A stretch of DNA of 64,000 nucleotides from Papio anubis (lineage: Eukaryota; Chordata; Mammalia; Primates; Cercopithecidae), in assembly GCF_008728515.1 (NCBI RefSeq), contig NC_044986.1:64159159-64223158 (forward strand), written 5' to 3'. A program made the translations under genes and the position numbers. The notes beneath the pieces were generated by a model, which saw only the letters and a program-made list of their open reading frames with translations, had not been told where the DNA came from and made no database searches. Positions 32,711 through 44,110 of this stretch are shown in pieces (position 1 is the first letter of the stretch; every line of letters begins with the position of its first letter).

Positions 32711-32941
32711 CAAGACCCAATGATCTGCTGCCTAGAAGAAACACACTTCACTTATCAAGACACATACACTGAAAATAAAGAGATGGAAAAAGATATTCTA
32801 TGCAAATGTTAACTATTTTGTCTAATACTGTGTATTAGACAAAACATATGCAAGACAAAAACTATAAAAGGAGACAAAGAAGGTCATTATATAATGATAA
32901 CGGGGTCAATTCAGCAAGAAGATATAACAATTACAAATATA

Positions 32942-33250
32942 GGCCAGACGCGGTGGCTCATGCCTATAATCCCAACACTTCGGGAGGCCGAGCGAGGTGG
33001 GTGGATCACGGGGTCAAGAGATCGAGACTATCCTGGCCAACATGCTGAAACCCCATCTCTATTAAAAATACAAAAAGTAACTGGGCATGGTGGCACGCAC
33101 CTGTAGTTCCAGCTACTTGGGAGGCTGTGGCCCAGGAGAATAGCATGAACCTGGGAAGTAGAGGTTGCAGTGAGTCAAGATTGAGCCACTGCACGCCAGC
33201 CTGGGCGACAGGGGGAGACTCTGTCTCAAAGCAAAACAAAACAAAACAAA
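32942..33250 (+). repeat. Alu insertion in L1, sense
   Basis: From 'ggccagacgcggtggctcat' to a 'caaaacaaaacaaaac' tail. The duplication 'aacaattacaaatata' sits immediately before it (32927) and after it (33250). Confidence 0.96.
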
Positions 33251-34191
33251 AACAATTACAAATATAAATATGCACCCAATACTAGAGTGCCTAGATATAT
33301 GAAGCAAATATTATTAGAGCTAAAGAGAGAGAGAGAGACCCCAATACAGTGATAGCTGGAGACTTCAACACTCCACTTACAGCATTGGACACATCATTCT
33401 AACAGAAAATCAATGAAGAAACATTGGACTTAATCTGCACTGTAGACCAAATGGATCTAATAGAAATTTATAGAACATTTCATCTAGCAGCTGAAGAACA
33501 CACATTGTTCTCTGCAGCATATGGATGGACCATATGTTAGGCCACAAAACAAGTCTTTAAAAAAATACAAGTCTTGCTTTAGGTCCAAAGACACAAATAG
33601 GTTGAAAGTTAAGATTTGGAAAATAGTTATTCCATGTAAATAGTAACAAAAGAGAGCTAGAGAAACTATACTAAGACAAAATAGACTAATATGATGCAAA
33701 ACTGATATGAGACAAAGACAAATATTGATTAACAGGGTCAATTCATCACGAAGATATCACAATTACAAATAGTTATGAACCTAACAACACAGCTCCAAAA
33801 TATATAAGGCAAAAATTGACAGAATCAAAGGGAGGTACAGACAGTTCTAAGATAACAATTGGTAGCTTTAATATCCCACTATCATTAATGTATACAACAA
33901 TCAAAAGATCAATAAGGAAATAGAGAACTTGAATACACTATAAACCAACAAGACCTATCAGACATATATAGAATACTCTATCCAATAAAAGTAGAATAAA
34001 CATTCTTTTTAAGTGTATATGGAACATCTTCTAGGACAGACCATATGTTAGGTCACAAAACTTTTAATAAATTTTAAAAAGACTAAAATCATAAAAAATT
34101 ATCTTCTCATATCATAATGGAATGAAACTAGAAATAATAAAAGGAAATCTGGAAAATTCACAAATATGTGGAAATTAAACAATACACTCTT

Positions 34192-34328
34192 TTTTTTTTC
34201 TTGTATTTTTAGTAGAGACGGGGTTTCACCACGTTGACCAGGCTGGTCTTGAACTCCTGACCTCATGATCTGCCCGCCTCAGCCTCCCAAAGTGCTGGGA
34301 TTACAGGCATGAGCCACCATGCCCAGCC
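34192..34328 (-). repeat. 5' part of an Alu in L1, antisense
   Basis: A T-tract joins straight to 'ttgtatttttagtagagacg' and ends 'gagccaccatgcccagcc', so only the head monomer remains. It is bracketed by exact 16-bp duplications (taaacaatacactctt) at 34176-34191 and 34329-34344, so the short form inserted as such. Confidence 0.95.
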
Positions 34329-34978
34329 TAAACAATACACTCTTAAACAACCAAAAGATCAAAGAAGAAATCACAAGGGAAATTAGAAAATACTTAGAGA
34401 CTAATGAAAACACAGCATACTACAACTTATAGGATGCAAAAATAGCAGTGTTCAGAGGGAAACGAATAGTTGTAAACACTTAAACTAAAACAAACAGAAT
34501 CATCTCATGTCAATAACCTAAGTTTATATCCTAAGGAACTAAGAACAAAGTATACCCAAAGCTAGCAGATGGAGAAAACTAAATATTAAAGCAGTGATAA
34601 ATGTATTAAAGAATAGAAAAATAATATACAATCCAGAATCTACAAGGAACTCAGACAAATCAGCAAGAAAAAAACAATCCCATCTAAAAGTGGGCTAAGG
34701 ACATGAAGACAATTCTCAAAAGGAAATATACAAATGGCAAAAAAAAAAAAAAAGAAAAACTGCTCAACATCACTAATGATCAGGGAAATGCAAATCAAAA
34801 CCACAATGCAATACGACCTTACTCCTTCAAGAATGGCCATAATAAAAAAAATAAAAAAATAATAGATGTTGGCGTGGATGTGGTAAAAAGGGAACAGTTC
34901 TACACTGTTGGTGGGAAGGTAAACTAGTACAGCCACTACGGAAAACAGTGTGGAGATTCCTTAAAGAACCAAAAGTAG

Positions 34979-35288
34979 GCCAGGCATGGTGGCTCATGCC
35001 TGTAATTCCTGCACTTTGGGAGGCCGAGGTAGGTGAATAACCTGACGTCAGTAGTTCAAGACCAGCCTGGCCAACATGACAAAACACTGTCTTTACTAAA
35101 AATACAAAAACTAGCTGAGCGTGGTGGGGCATGCATATAGTACCAGCCACTTGGGAGGCTGAGGCACAAGAATGGCTTGAACATGGAGACAGAGGTTGCA
35201 GTCAGCTGAGACTGTGCCACTGAATTCCAGCCTGAGTGACAGAGCAAGACTGTCTCTCACCCCCAAAATAAATAAATAAATAAAAATT
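34979..35288 (+). repeat. Alu insertion in L1, sense
   Basis: From 'ggccaggcatggtggctcat' to an (AAAT)n-type tail 'aaataaataaataaataaaa'. The next Alu follows about 20 bp later. Confidence 0.95.
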
Positions 35289-35307
35289 TTAAAAAGAACT
35301 AAAGTTG

Positions 35308-35625
35308 GCTAGGCACAGTGGCTCACATCTGTAATCCCAGCACTTTGGAAGGCCAAGGTAGGCAGATCACAAGGTAAGGAGATCGAGCCCATCCTGGCTA
35401 ACACAGTGAAGCCCCATCTCTACTAAAAAATAAAAATAAAAAAAAAAAATTAGCCGGGCGTGGTGGCGGGTGCCTGCATTCCCAGCTACTTGGGAGGCTG
35501 AGGCAGGAGAATGGCATGAACCCAGAAGGCAGAGCCTGCAGTGAGCGGAGACAGCACCACTGCACTCCAGCCTGAGCGACAGAGTGAGACTCCGTCACAA
35601 AAAAAAAAAAACAAAAAAAAACAAC
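35308..35625 (+). repeat. Second Alu in tandem, sense
   Basis: From 'ggctaggcacagtggctcac' to 'aaaaaacaaaaaaaaac'. 'aaagaac(c/t)aaaagt' copies flank both Alus, so the pair reused nearly the same L1 target. Confidence 0.95.
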
Positions 35626-36241
35626 TAAAAGTAGATCTACCATTTGATCCAGTAATCCCACTACTGGATATCTACCCAGAGGAAAATAAGTTATTATATA
35701 AAAAAGATACTTGCACATGCATGTTTATAGTGGCACAATTCGCAATTGCAAAAATATGGCACCAGCCCAAATGCCCATCAATCAACAAGTGGATACAAAA
35801 ATTTGGTATATATATATATTTATATACACACATACACCATGGAATACTATTCAGCTATAAAATGGAATGCAATAATGGCATTCACAGCAACCTGGATGGA
35901 ACTGGAGACCATTATTCTCAGTGAAATAACTCAGGAATGGGAAACCAAACATCATATGTTCTCACTCATAAGCGGGAGCTAAGCTATGAGGATGCAAATG
36001 CATGAGAATGATACAATGGACTTTGGGGACTTGGGGGAAAGGGTGTTAGTGGGGTGAGAGATAAAAGACTACATTGGGTACAGTGTGTAGTACCCAATTG
36101 GTACTACAATTGGGTACAGTGGTTACTGCTCGGATGATGGGTGCACCAAAATCTCAGAAATCGCCACTAAATAACTTATTCATGCAACCAAACACCACCT
36201 GTTTTCCAAAAACCGATTGAATTTTTTTAAAAAAGAAGAGA

Positions 36242-36531
36242 GGCCGGGCGCGGTGGCTCACGCCTGTAATCCCAGCACTTTGGGAGGCCGAGGCGGGCGG
36301 ATCACAAGGTCAGGAGATCGAGACCATGGTGAAACCCCGTCTCTACTAAAAATAGAAAAAATTAGCCGGGCGCAGTGGCGGGCGCCTGTAGTCCCAGCTA
36401 CTCGGGAGGCTGAGGCAGGAGAATGGCGTGAACCCGGGAGGCGGAGCTTGCAGTGAGCCGGGATTGTGCCACTGCACTCCAGCCTGGGCGACAGAGCAAG
36501 ACTCTGTCTCAAAAAAAAAAAAGAAGAGAAA
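36242..36531 (+). repeat. AluY-like element at the L1 3' end, sense
   Basis: Begins 'ggccgggcgcggtggctcac' right after the L1 3' UTR and A-tract. It lacks about 10 bp ('gagaccatggtgaaacc'), and 'aaaaagaagag' flanks it. Confidence 0.95.
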
Positions 36532-36786
36532 ATTGTTATTTCCTTGCATCATTTTTCCTCTTGACTTTACCTTTAATGCACAATCTATAGGAGTCTTGTT
36601 TAACTTTGCACTTGCAGTAAAGTATTTTAAACAAATTAATGCTGACTTCCTCTTTTCCTGTAAAGGCTGCACCCTCTGGATGTATTTAAATGATTATACT
36701 AATACCTACATCAATAAAACAGAATTACCTTTGCTTTAAAAAAAAAAAATATTACCTGGAAACAACAAAGCCAAAGTTGATTCTTT

Positions 36787-37290
36787 TTTAGAATGAAGAT
36801 CTCAGCTATCATGCAGACTGGTGGTGGTGGATCTCAAACTCCTGCAGCTCCGCCTCCGGGAGTTCATCATCCTCCTGCTCAGCCTCCCGAGTAGCTGGGA
36901 CTACAGGCGCCACTCCCACCTCATATTCGTTTTTTAATATTTTTGGTAAGGCGGGTTTCACTGTGGAAGTAGCCAGGATGGTCTCGATCTCTATTACTCA
37001 TGATCGCCCTCTGTCTCCCAAGTGCTGGGATAGGGTTGGCGTGCTGGTGGTGAGAAACCGAAGCCTGTAATCGGCGAACGGCGAGATCACAAGTCAGGAG
37101 ATATCCTAACTTTAACATAGTGGCCCGTCTCTTTACTAAAATACAAAACAACGGCGGTGGCGAGCTGTAGTCCCAGCTACTGGAGGCTGAAACGAAGAAA
37201 TGAAGCCGGGAGAGCTTGCAGTGAAACTGAGCCCGGCCACTACTCCAACCTGAGCGGCGAACTCGTCTCAAAATAAATAAAATAAAATAA
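36787..37290. repeat. Inverted Alu pair with dense small deletions
   Basis: 36787-37035 follows an antisense Alu and 37060-37270 a sense AluY, but both lose one or a few bases at dozens of places ('cccgtctctttactaaaat', 'gtcccagctactggaggc', 'gagcccggccactactcc'). The block ends in AAATA units. No other Alu in the window shows this pattern. Confidence 0.85.
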
Positions 37291-37299
37291 ATAAAATGG

Positions 37300-37533
37300 G
37301 TGTAGAAGAGTATTTGCCATAATGTATGTCATCCTGTATATTTGTCATCTAAACTACTTATAATACCAAATACAATGTAAATGTTATGCGAATAGTTGTT
37401 ATCCTATATTGTTTAAGGAATAATGATAAAAAGTCTGTACATGTTCAGTACAGACACAATTTTTTTCCCCGATTATTTTTATATGTGGTAGTTGAATCCA
37501 CAGAAGTGAAACCCAAAGATACAAAGGGCCAAC
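37300..37533 (-). mobile_element. Tigger/MER-type DNA transposon end, antisense
   Basis: Ends with 'gttgaatccacagaagtg', 'aaacccaaagatacaaag' and 'ggccaactg', the reverse of the terminus that opens the element at 10004. Earlier text ('actacttataataccaaat', 'gtctgtacatgttcagtac') matches the same element. Confidence 0.7.
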
Positions 37534-37623
37534 TGAACTCAGCTAACACTAAAAAAACACTAGAAAATCTGAATAAACTCATAAAAATTAAAGAGATTAA
37601 ATCTATAATTAAAACATCTTCCA

Positions 37624-37938
37624 GGCCAGGTGTGGTGGCTCACTCCTGTAATCTCAGCACTTTGGAAGGCCGAGGTGGGCGGATCACAAGGTCAGGAGAT
37701 CAAGACTATCCTGGCTAACACAGTGAAACCCTGTCTCTACTTAAAAAAAACAAAAACAAAAAAACCCAAAAAATTAGCCCAGCGTGGGTGCATGCACCTG
37801 TAGTCCCAGCTACTTGGGAAGCTGAGGCAGGGGAATCGCTTGAACCTGGGAGGCAAAGGTTACAGTGAGCTGAGATTGTGCCACTGCACTCCAGCTGGGG
37901 TGACAGAGTAAGACTCTGTCTCAAAAAAAAATAAAAAT
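37624..37938 (+). repeat. Alu element, sense
   Basis: From 'ggccaggtgtggtggctcac' to 'ctcaaaaaaaaataaaaat'. 'a(a)atcttcca' repeats on both sides. Confidence 0.95.
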
Positions 37939-38850
37939 CTTCCAACAAAGAAAAGCCAAGGATCAGATTCTACCAAACATTTAAAGGAGAATTAACACCA
38001 ATTCTCAAACTCTTCCAGAAGATCACAACAGAGGGAATATTTCCTAAATCATTCTATGAGGTCATCACTATCAAAATACCAGAAAAGGACTTTGCACACA
38101 CCCCCCAAAACAAAAAAACAGTAAACAAACAAAAATCCAACCCTACAAACCAATATCCCTTATGACTATAGATGTGAAAATTGTCAACAAAATATTAGCA
38201 ACCTCAATCAAGTAGCCTACTGAAAGGATTATACATTATTACCAAATGGGATTTACCCCAGGAATGCAAGGGAGATTCAACATAAGAAAATCAACCAGCA
38301 TAATGCACCACATTAACAGAATGAAACAAGAAAACTACACGGCCATCTCTACTGACTTAGAAAAAGCATTACATAACTGGGCGCAGTGGCTCACGCCAGC
38401 ACTTTGGGTGGCTGAAGCGGGTGGATCACTTGAGGTCAGGAGTTTGAGACCAGCCTGGCCAACATGGTGAAACCTCATCTCTACCAAATATATAAAAAAC
38501 TAGCCAGGTGTGGTGGTGCGTGCCGCCTGTAATCCCAGCTACTTGGGAGGCTGAGGCAGGAAAATCACTTGTACCTGGGAGGCGGAGTTTGCAGTGAGCT
38601 GAGATTTTGCCACTGCACTCCAGCCTAGAGGATAGAGCAAGACTCTATCTCAAAAAAAAACAAAAAACAAAAATCACAGAAAAAAAAAAAAAAAGAAAAA
38701 AAAAGGAAAAGCATTACACAAAAGAGTATCTCCAATATTCTTTTATGATAAAAATGCTGAACAAACTAGGGACAGAAGGGAATTTCCTTAACATCATAAA
38801 GGGAATTTGGGAAAAATCCACAGGTAACATCCTACTATTATACCTTCTCG
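37939..38850 (+). mobile_element. L1 ORF2 reverse-transcriptase fragment, sense
   Basis: Carries L1 RT text in order: 'gattctaccaaacatttaaa', 'accaatatcccttatgacta', 'gggatttaccccaggaatgc', 'cagcataatgcaccacatta' and 'cttagaaaaagcattac', continuing past an Alu to 'aatgctgaacaaactagg'. Stops and shifts throughout. Confidence 0.8.
38376..38705 (+). repeat. Alu insertion in L1, sense
   Basis: Starts 'aactgggcgcagtggctcac' with a 9-bp deletion in the head, and ends in a long A-rich tail with A/G and A/C breaks. 'gaaaaagcattaca' flanks both sides. Confidence 0.94.
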
Positions 38851-38930
38851 GAGAGGGTGGTCCAGTATGTCTGAGGTTGAGCTTTTGACCAGTGCAGCCT
38901 GAAGATTCCATGGATACATACAGGGGAGGT

Positions 38931-39221
38931 TTCTTTTTTTTTAAGACACAGTCTCACTCTGTCCCCAGGCTGGAGTACAGTGGCGCGATCTCGGCTCACT
39001 GCAACCTCCGCCACTCAGGTTCAAGTGATTCTCCTGCCTCAGCCTCCTGAGTAGCTTGGACTACAGGCATGTGCCACCATGCCCTGCTAATTTTTGTATT
39101 TTTAGTAGAAACAGGGTTTCACCATGTTGACCAGGCTGGTCTTGAACTCCTGACCTCAGGTGATCCACCCGCCTCAGCCTCCCAAAGTGCTGGGATTATA
39201 AGCGTGAGCCACCATGCCTGG
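38931..39221 (-). repeat. Alu element, antisense
   Basis: From 'tttctttttttttaagacac' to 'gagccaccatgcctggg'. Flanked by 'acaggggaggttt' and 'acaggggagattt'. Confidence 0.95.
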
Positions 39222-40948
39222 GAGATTTACAGGGGAGATTTAAGTAAATACCCTAAAGATGATGGCAGTAAAGTTTCTCATTGATGATGAAAGTTGTATA
39301 CATAATATGGAAAGGGAGAAGGCTAGAATAAATTCTTTGGTGTTTGGATAGAATTAGAAGTATCAGTTTGATTCCATGGGTCTTCAACATATATACAGCT
39401 CTAAATATAGGTAAGTCTATGGATGCATGTGTGTATACACACATACAGATCCTAGTTCTATCAGCTGAAAGAACCCAGTAGAACTACTGACTCCCTGGAA
39501 GCAAGAAGTACTACACTTAGCACCCAAAGCTTGATTTCTAAATACCATTTTCCACTTAAAGAAGACAGGGCTCTTATGAAAAATGGCTAATGCCAGGGCT
39601 GGGGTGGAGAAAACACAAGATAAACCTGGAATGTTTACTGTACCAAATGAAAGGAAATGTTTGAAGAATAATGGAGATATGTCAGAAGTACACCAAAGAG
39701 TAGAACCAGCTCTAAGGGGCTCTCACCAGCCAAGCTGAGATATAACTTGAATGGTACCAAAGAGATTCATGATAAAGCTTATTACAACTGCCCCTCCCTT
39801 GGTCTCAAAACATTATCTCTTTGCAAAACTGACTAAAGGGCAGACAGAACTCTGTTTCTGGCAGGACAGCCCCCAACCTCATATGCCCTCTCAAATTCTA
39901 CCTGCTACACCACTACAAACTTCCCTATTTATAGAGACTAGCACCAGGAAGGAGGCTAGGATTTGAGCAGATTGTCCACTTACCTCAGAGGCCAATAGGA
40001 CTAACTCCATCATGTCTTATATGCCTGTTTACTGACCAAATACAAAGCCTCGAAACTCATAGGTTATCCCTAAACCCACAACCATATGGCACTGTGAGAT
40101 GACCTCAAGTCTGACACAATTTTATGACTGTCCTTTCTCCAGCAAACCCTTTCACTGTTCTGGAACTCTCAATCTACCATTTAGAAAACTGCTTATATCC
40201 TAAACTACAATTTTTTTCCCCTTTTTGTCTAAGTAAACAAGACTATCTCTTGAGGACACCATTTCCTCTGCAGCTCTCACAAATGGTGTCACTTTTCTCT
40301 TCAGTCCTTTATACGATTGCTTCTAGAGCTAAGGTAGGTCTCCTTGCTCTTCGGTGTTTCTAGACTTCCTTCCATTTGCCATCCTCAAATTTCCAACTCC
40401 TCTGAAACACAGGCCAACTGACTATATTCCCTGCAACTGTTCCTTGGGCAGTTGTATAAAAAACCTTCTACAATTCCTTCACTCACAAACTTTGGCACTA
40501 TCTTACGCTTTCTTGCTCTACCACTATTTCTACCATTGTTTTTGGCAACTTCAATATCCAGACAAAAAAAAAAAATGCATACAACACACTAGCCTCTCAG
40601 TTTCTGAACCTGTCTGTTTCCAACAATCTTGTTCTCCACCACATCTCAATGACCACACCCATGGTTATATCTTACATTCAACTACAACCCTCCAAATCTC
40701 AATTTCAAGCATTCCATAACTAACCATCACCTCTGACTTCTTATCTCAGCCCCTCAATACAATTCCACCATCACAATTTATTTGTCCAAATCAAGCCCAC
40801 ACAAAGCCGAAATTCCATAATCCCTCACTATAATAACTCCCTTGCCTTTTACTCCCTTCTGTGTTACACTCACTTGCTAAAACCAAAACGTGATTAAAAT
40901 CAACTGTTGGTCTTGTCCTTACCTCTATCCAAACAGTTAAATGTGACT
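39222..40948. other. Intron stretch, unclassified, pyrimidine-rich at 40120-40900
   Basis: No HERC4 exon is visible. 40120-40900 is C/T-rich and gives two overlapping frames of 79 and 121 codons without protein-like composition. It may be an L2-type or LTR remnant, but I cannot assign it. Confidence 0.4.
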
Positions 40949-40949
40949 A

Positions 40950-41214
40950 AAGAGAGTCTTGCTTTGTCACCAGGCTGGAATGCAGTGGTGCGATCTTGGC
41001 TCACTGCAACCTCTGCCTACTGGGTTCAAGTGATTCTCCTACCTCAGCTTAAAAGGGTAGCTGGGATTACAGGCATGCACCACCACGCCCAGCTAATTTT
41101 TGTATTTTTAGTAGACGGGGTTTCATCATGTTGGCCAGGCTGGTCTTGAACTCCTGACCTCCACCTTGGCCTCCCAAACAGCTGGGATTAGAGGTGTGAG
41201 CCACTGTGCCTGGC
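40950..41214 (-). repeat. Alu, antisense, without T-tract
   Basis: Enters at 'gagagtcttgctttgtcacc' and ends 'gagccactgtgcctggcc'. Short internal losses ('tttagtagacggggtttc', 'ctgacctccaccttggcctc'). Confidence 0.93.
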
Positions 41215-42369
41215 CAAAAAATACTTATTTTAAAATATCTTAAAGACTCATAAATTACACAAATAATACAAAGACCTCCCATATACCCTTCACTCAGTTT
41301 TCTCCAGTGGTAACAGCTTACATAGGGTAAAAACCAGGAAAATTACTTTGGTATGTAATCTATTGCTATCTACATATATATATATTTTAAAGGAGAATAG
41401 CCCATACATTTTCAAAAGATCACCCATAAGAGAAGGGGGAGAACAAGGTGGAGCTTGACTTCTTTTAACACATCTTATTTTGTAGATTTGAATTTGGAAG
41501 TACATAGATATTTTATATTATTGTAAAACTAAACTGAATTTGAACAAGCAATCCCTAAAAACAAGTTAGCGTAAATGAGTATTCCCTTGGTGGTACAACA
41601 ATAGAGTGTAACAATTTTAAATGATATCAAAACTATATTATCTGGCTGTCTATCTATATTAGGGTATACCCTTTGGACAAAAAGAACTGAAAAAACAATT
41701 TAAAAAATTTTAGTAGTCATAATACTGGTGGTAATGTTGGTATTGTTAGGCAGTAAATATGTAAGATAAGTCTGGAACATTCTGTCATAGTAAGTACACA
41801 ACGTAGCAAGGAAGGTACCAAAGCATATAGGTTGTTTCTAAAGGACTTGGGCACCAACCTTAAGAGCTCTCCTTCAACAAAGATGGGACAATATGAGCAT
41901 CAATAAAGACAATAACTGCAGTGGATTGAAAAACATCAAGTATGTTTAAACCTATGAATACACAATGATACTTGAAAGCAGAACAAAAAAAATGAATTAT
42001 TACCAGTGGACCATGCTAATGAACCAATTCATTCTTTTGAAAAACTGGCAACCAAATAGAATCCTTTCCTATGAATTGCACTACTAAGGAATCAAAAAAT
42101 GTGAGGAAATTTCTCTATACAGAAGTATCCAAGCTAATAAATGAAAAAGAAATATTAGAGTAGCACACTATTTTGCAACCCCTGATGAATTAATGAGTCT
42201 AGGCACTAAGCACCAATGACTGCTAACATCACACAAGACAGCCAACCTCCAGGCAGAATGATTAAATATTACATTGAGGTTTTTATAACCAATAGCTATT
42301 CTATTTAAATTTCTTTCAAGTCAGGAGTTCTACTAAACTGATCCATCCTTTTCACGTATGATCCACTAA
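41215..42369 (-). other. Intron stretch, unclassified
   Basis: AT-rich. 41225-41340 ('cacaaataatacaaagacct', 'cccatataccc') resembles antisense old L1 3' sequence; the remainder shows nothing I can name. Confidence 0.4.
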
Positions 42370-42570
42370 ATGGGGTCAGCAAACTTTCTACAAAGAACCA
42401 GATGGCAAATATTTTGGGGTTTCTTGGATATAGGGTCACTGTTGTAATTACTTCAACTCTGCCTCTGCTGTTGTAGCGTGAAAGTAGCCTTGAAAGAGTG
42501 GGTGTGACTTTTTTTTTTTTTTTTTTTGAGACTAATGGGCTATAGTCTGCTGACCTGCTCTAAATGATAA
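42370..42570 (+). mobile_element. hAT-Charlie-type DNA transposon with poly(T) insert
   Basis: 'ggtcagcaaactttctacaa', 'agaaccagatggcaaatatt' and 'tctgctgttgtagcgtgaaa', ending 'gctatagtctgctgacc', are the well-known ends and body of a short non-autonomous hAT-like element. A T19 tract with 'gagac' at 42510-42533 interrupts it. Confidence 0.7.
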
Positions 42571-42921
42571 GGTAGAGAAATCAATGATCCCTAATGATAA
42601 ATTAATTTTTCCCAAAAGAAAAGTTAATCTTGTGATTATTATTCAATTCTCAAATTGAAATCAGCAGAAGGTATAGTCAACATTATTTTCTGGCTGGCCA
42701 TCTCTTAATTTATTTTGTTAATTTAAAATGTGTGGTAAGCATCAAATGTGTTTTGACAACTCCAAGTCCAAAGTTTTTAATTTTTCAAATTGTAATAAAG
42801 CAGATCTTATATGTTAGGAATCCAGTAGTAATTCCTTATTTGATATGAATTAACTTGATACATACAGGTATAAATACATGGGTATATACACAGAAGTAAT
42901 TTAGATGGTTGGACATTTTAC

Positions 42922-43065
42922 CTTATCAGAAAACCAAATGAGCCTGGAATCTTCATAATACCTAAACATGCCATACTTAGGATCCAATAATTCCCTCATG
43001 ATGAGCAAGAAAAATTCTTTGCGCACCCCTCCTGCATCCACAGCATCTTCTCCAACAAATATAAC
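42922..43065 (-). CDS. HERC4: HERC4 coding exon (HECT N-lobe start)
   Basis: Acceptor 'tgctattttag', donor 'gataag|gtaaaatg'. Encodes VIFVGEDAVDAGGVRKEFFL, LIMRELLDPKYGMFRYYEDS and RLIWFSDK, about residues 740-787. F.GE.A.DAGG..rEff is the defining N-terminal HECT motif. Phase 0 at both ends. Confidence 0.98.
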
Positions 43066-43287
43066 CTAAAATAGCACAATGCAAACACCGAATAGACTGT
43101 AAAGAAATGAAAGTACATTCTGGAGACCCTAGAACATGCTATTTATTACTAATACTCTACAATTAATAGTTTAAAATACACATAATTTTATTTATTAAGT
43201 TTCAAAGATTCACTAAAAACAAATAGGAAAATTTTAAACATAGCTTCTGAATAAAAGTCCCAATTATACAACAAAATGTCAAATTAC

Positions 43288-43455
43288 CTTGAGTGGCTTC
43301 TTGTAATCTATGTTCTTTGTTTTCCTAAGGACTTCCATTGCATCTCCTACAATATTTTCTCTACGCACCACTAGAATTAGGCAGGGATTCACAGATTCAA
43401 TCACTGGGAGAAAAAGAGAGGAGACGTTCTGCCTGTGGGCCTGATCAATAGCCAT
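43288..43455 (-). CDS. HERC4: HERC4 coding exon (entry to HECT domain)
   Basis: Acceptor 'ttgttttccag', donor 'ctcaag|gtaatttg'. Encodes MAIDQAHRQNVSSLFLPVIE, SVNPCLILVVRRENIVGDAM and EVLRKTKNIDYKKPLK, about residues 684-739. L.l.VRRe.iv.Da...l is the HECT entry motif. Only 222 nt separate it from the next exon, the shortest intron in the window. Confidence 0.98.
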
Positions 43456-43813
43456 CTGGAAAACAAAAGATTAACATTTTAACAGCAATGCTACAATAAA
43501 GCTACTGTGACTGAAACAAGCTAACCTCTACCTATTAGTTACAGGTATTCTATAATTCCTGTGCTACTGAATTAACACAGCACCTAACGCAGTATCCAGT
43601 ACAGCATAAAAACTTAATAAACTGAGCATAAAGAGCACCCTTTTGAATGCTTTTATATTAATGTATAATGTATAACTCATAACACCATTAAAGTAAGCCA
43701 GTACAGAACTATAGTAACACTGATAAATCTGAGCCCTAGTTTTTCTAAAAAACATTCACTGGAGGGTAAAGAGTGAGGAGAAAAAAACAAACCTTTAAAG
43801 AGTATAAGGAACA

Positions 43814-44110
43814 GGCTGGGCGAGGTGGTTTACGCCTGTAATCCCAGCGCTTTGGGAGGCCAGTGAGGGCAGATTACCTGAGGTCAGGAGTTCGAGACCA
43901 GCCTGCCCAACACGGTGAAACACTGTCTCTACTAAAAATACAAAATTAGCAGCGCACGGTAGCAGGCACCTGTAATCCCAGCTACTCAGAAGGCTGAGGC
44001 AGGAGAATCACTTGAACCCGGGAGGCAGGGGTTCCAGTGAGCTGAGACTGTGCTACTGCACTACAGCCTGGGCGACAAGACCAAAACTCTGTCTCAAAAA
44101 TAAAAAATAA
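43814..44110 (+). repeat. Alu element, sense
   Basis: From 'aggctgggcgaggtggttta' to 'tctcaaaaataaaaaataaa'. Flanked by 'agagtataaggaac' and 'agagaataaggaat'. Confidence 0.95.

Larger units (their letters stand above)
29620..36240 (+). mobile_element. Near full-length but dead L1, interrupted by Alus
   Basis: Plus-strand order fits an L1: a GC-richer 5' UTR-like part (to about 30540), then an ORF1-like part (30600-31480, coiled-coil text RRQKKKQLRKKEALLQDLEN and ENRLKRANLRVIGLEE). ORF2 endonuclease-like parts follow (32600-34190, NGLNSPIKRHRLGKWIK), a short middle, and an ORF2 3' end (34640-35990, with 'ggaatactattcagctataa'). A 3' UTR reaches 36230. Most of the reverse-transcriptase region is absent and the endonuclease region occurs twice (about 33290-33570 and 33590-34190), so at least two fragments or a rearrangement are present. 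Stops and frameshifts break all frames. The L1 is antisense to HERC4. Confidence 0.75.

Noticed and set aside
36060..36125. 'gtagtacccaattggtacta' and 'caattgggtacagtgg' small inverted repeats at the L1 3' end
   Set aside because: Short, imperfect and within L1 3' UTR-like text; no sign of function.
40124..40719. Frames of 79 and 121 codons in C/T-rich intron
   Set aside because: Biased composition, no motif, overlapping ends; no splice signals in the plus direction that would make an exon.
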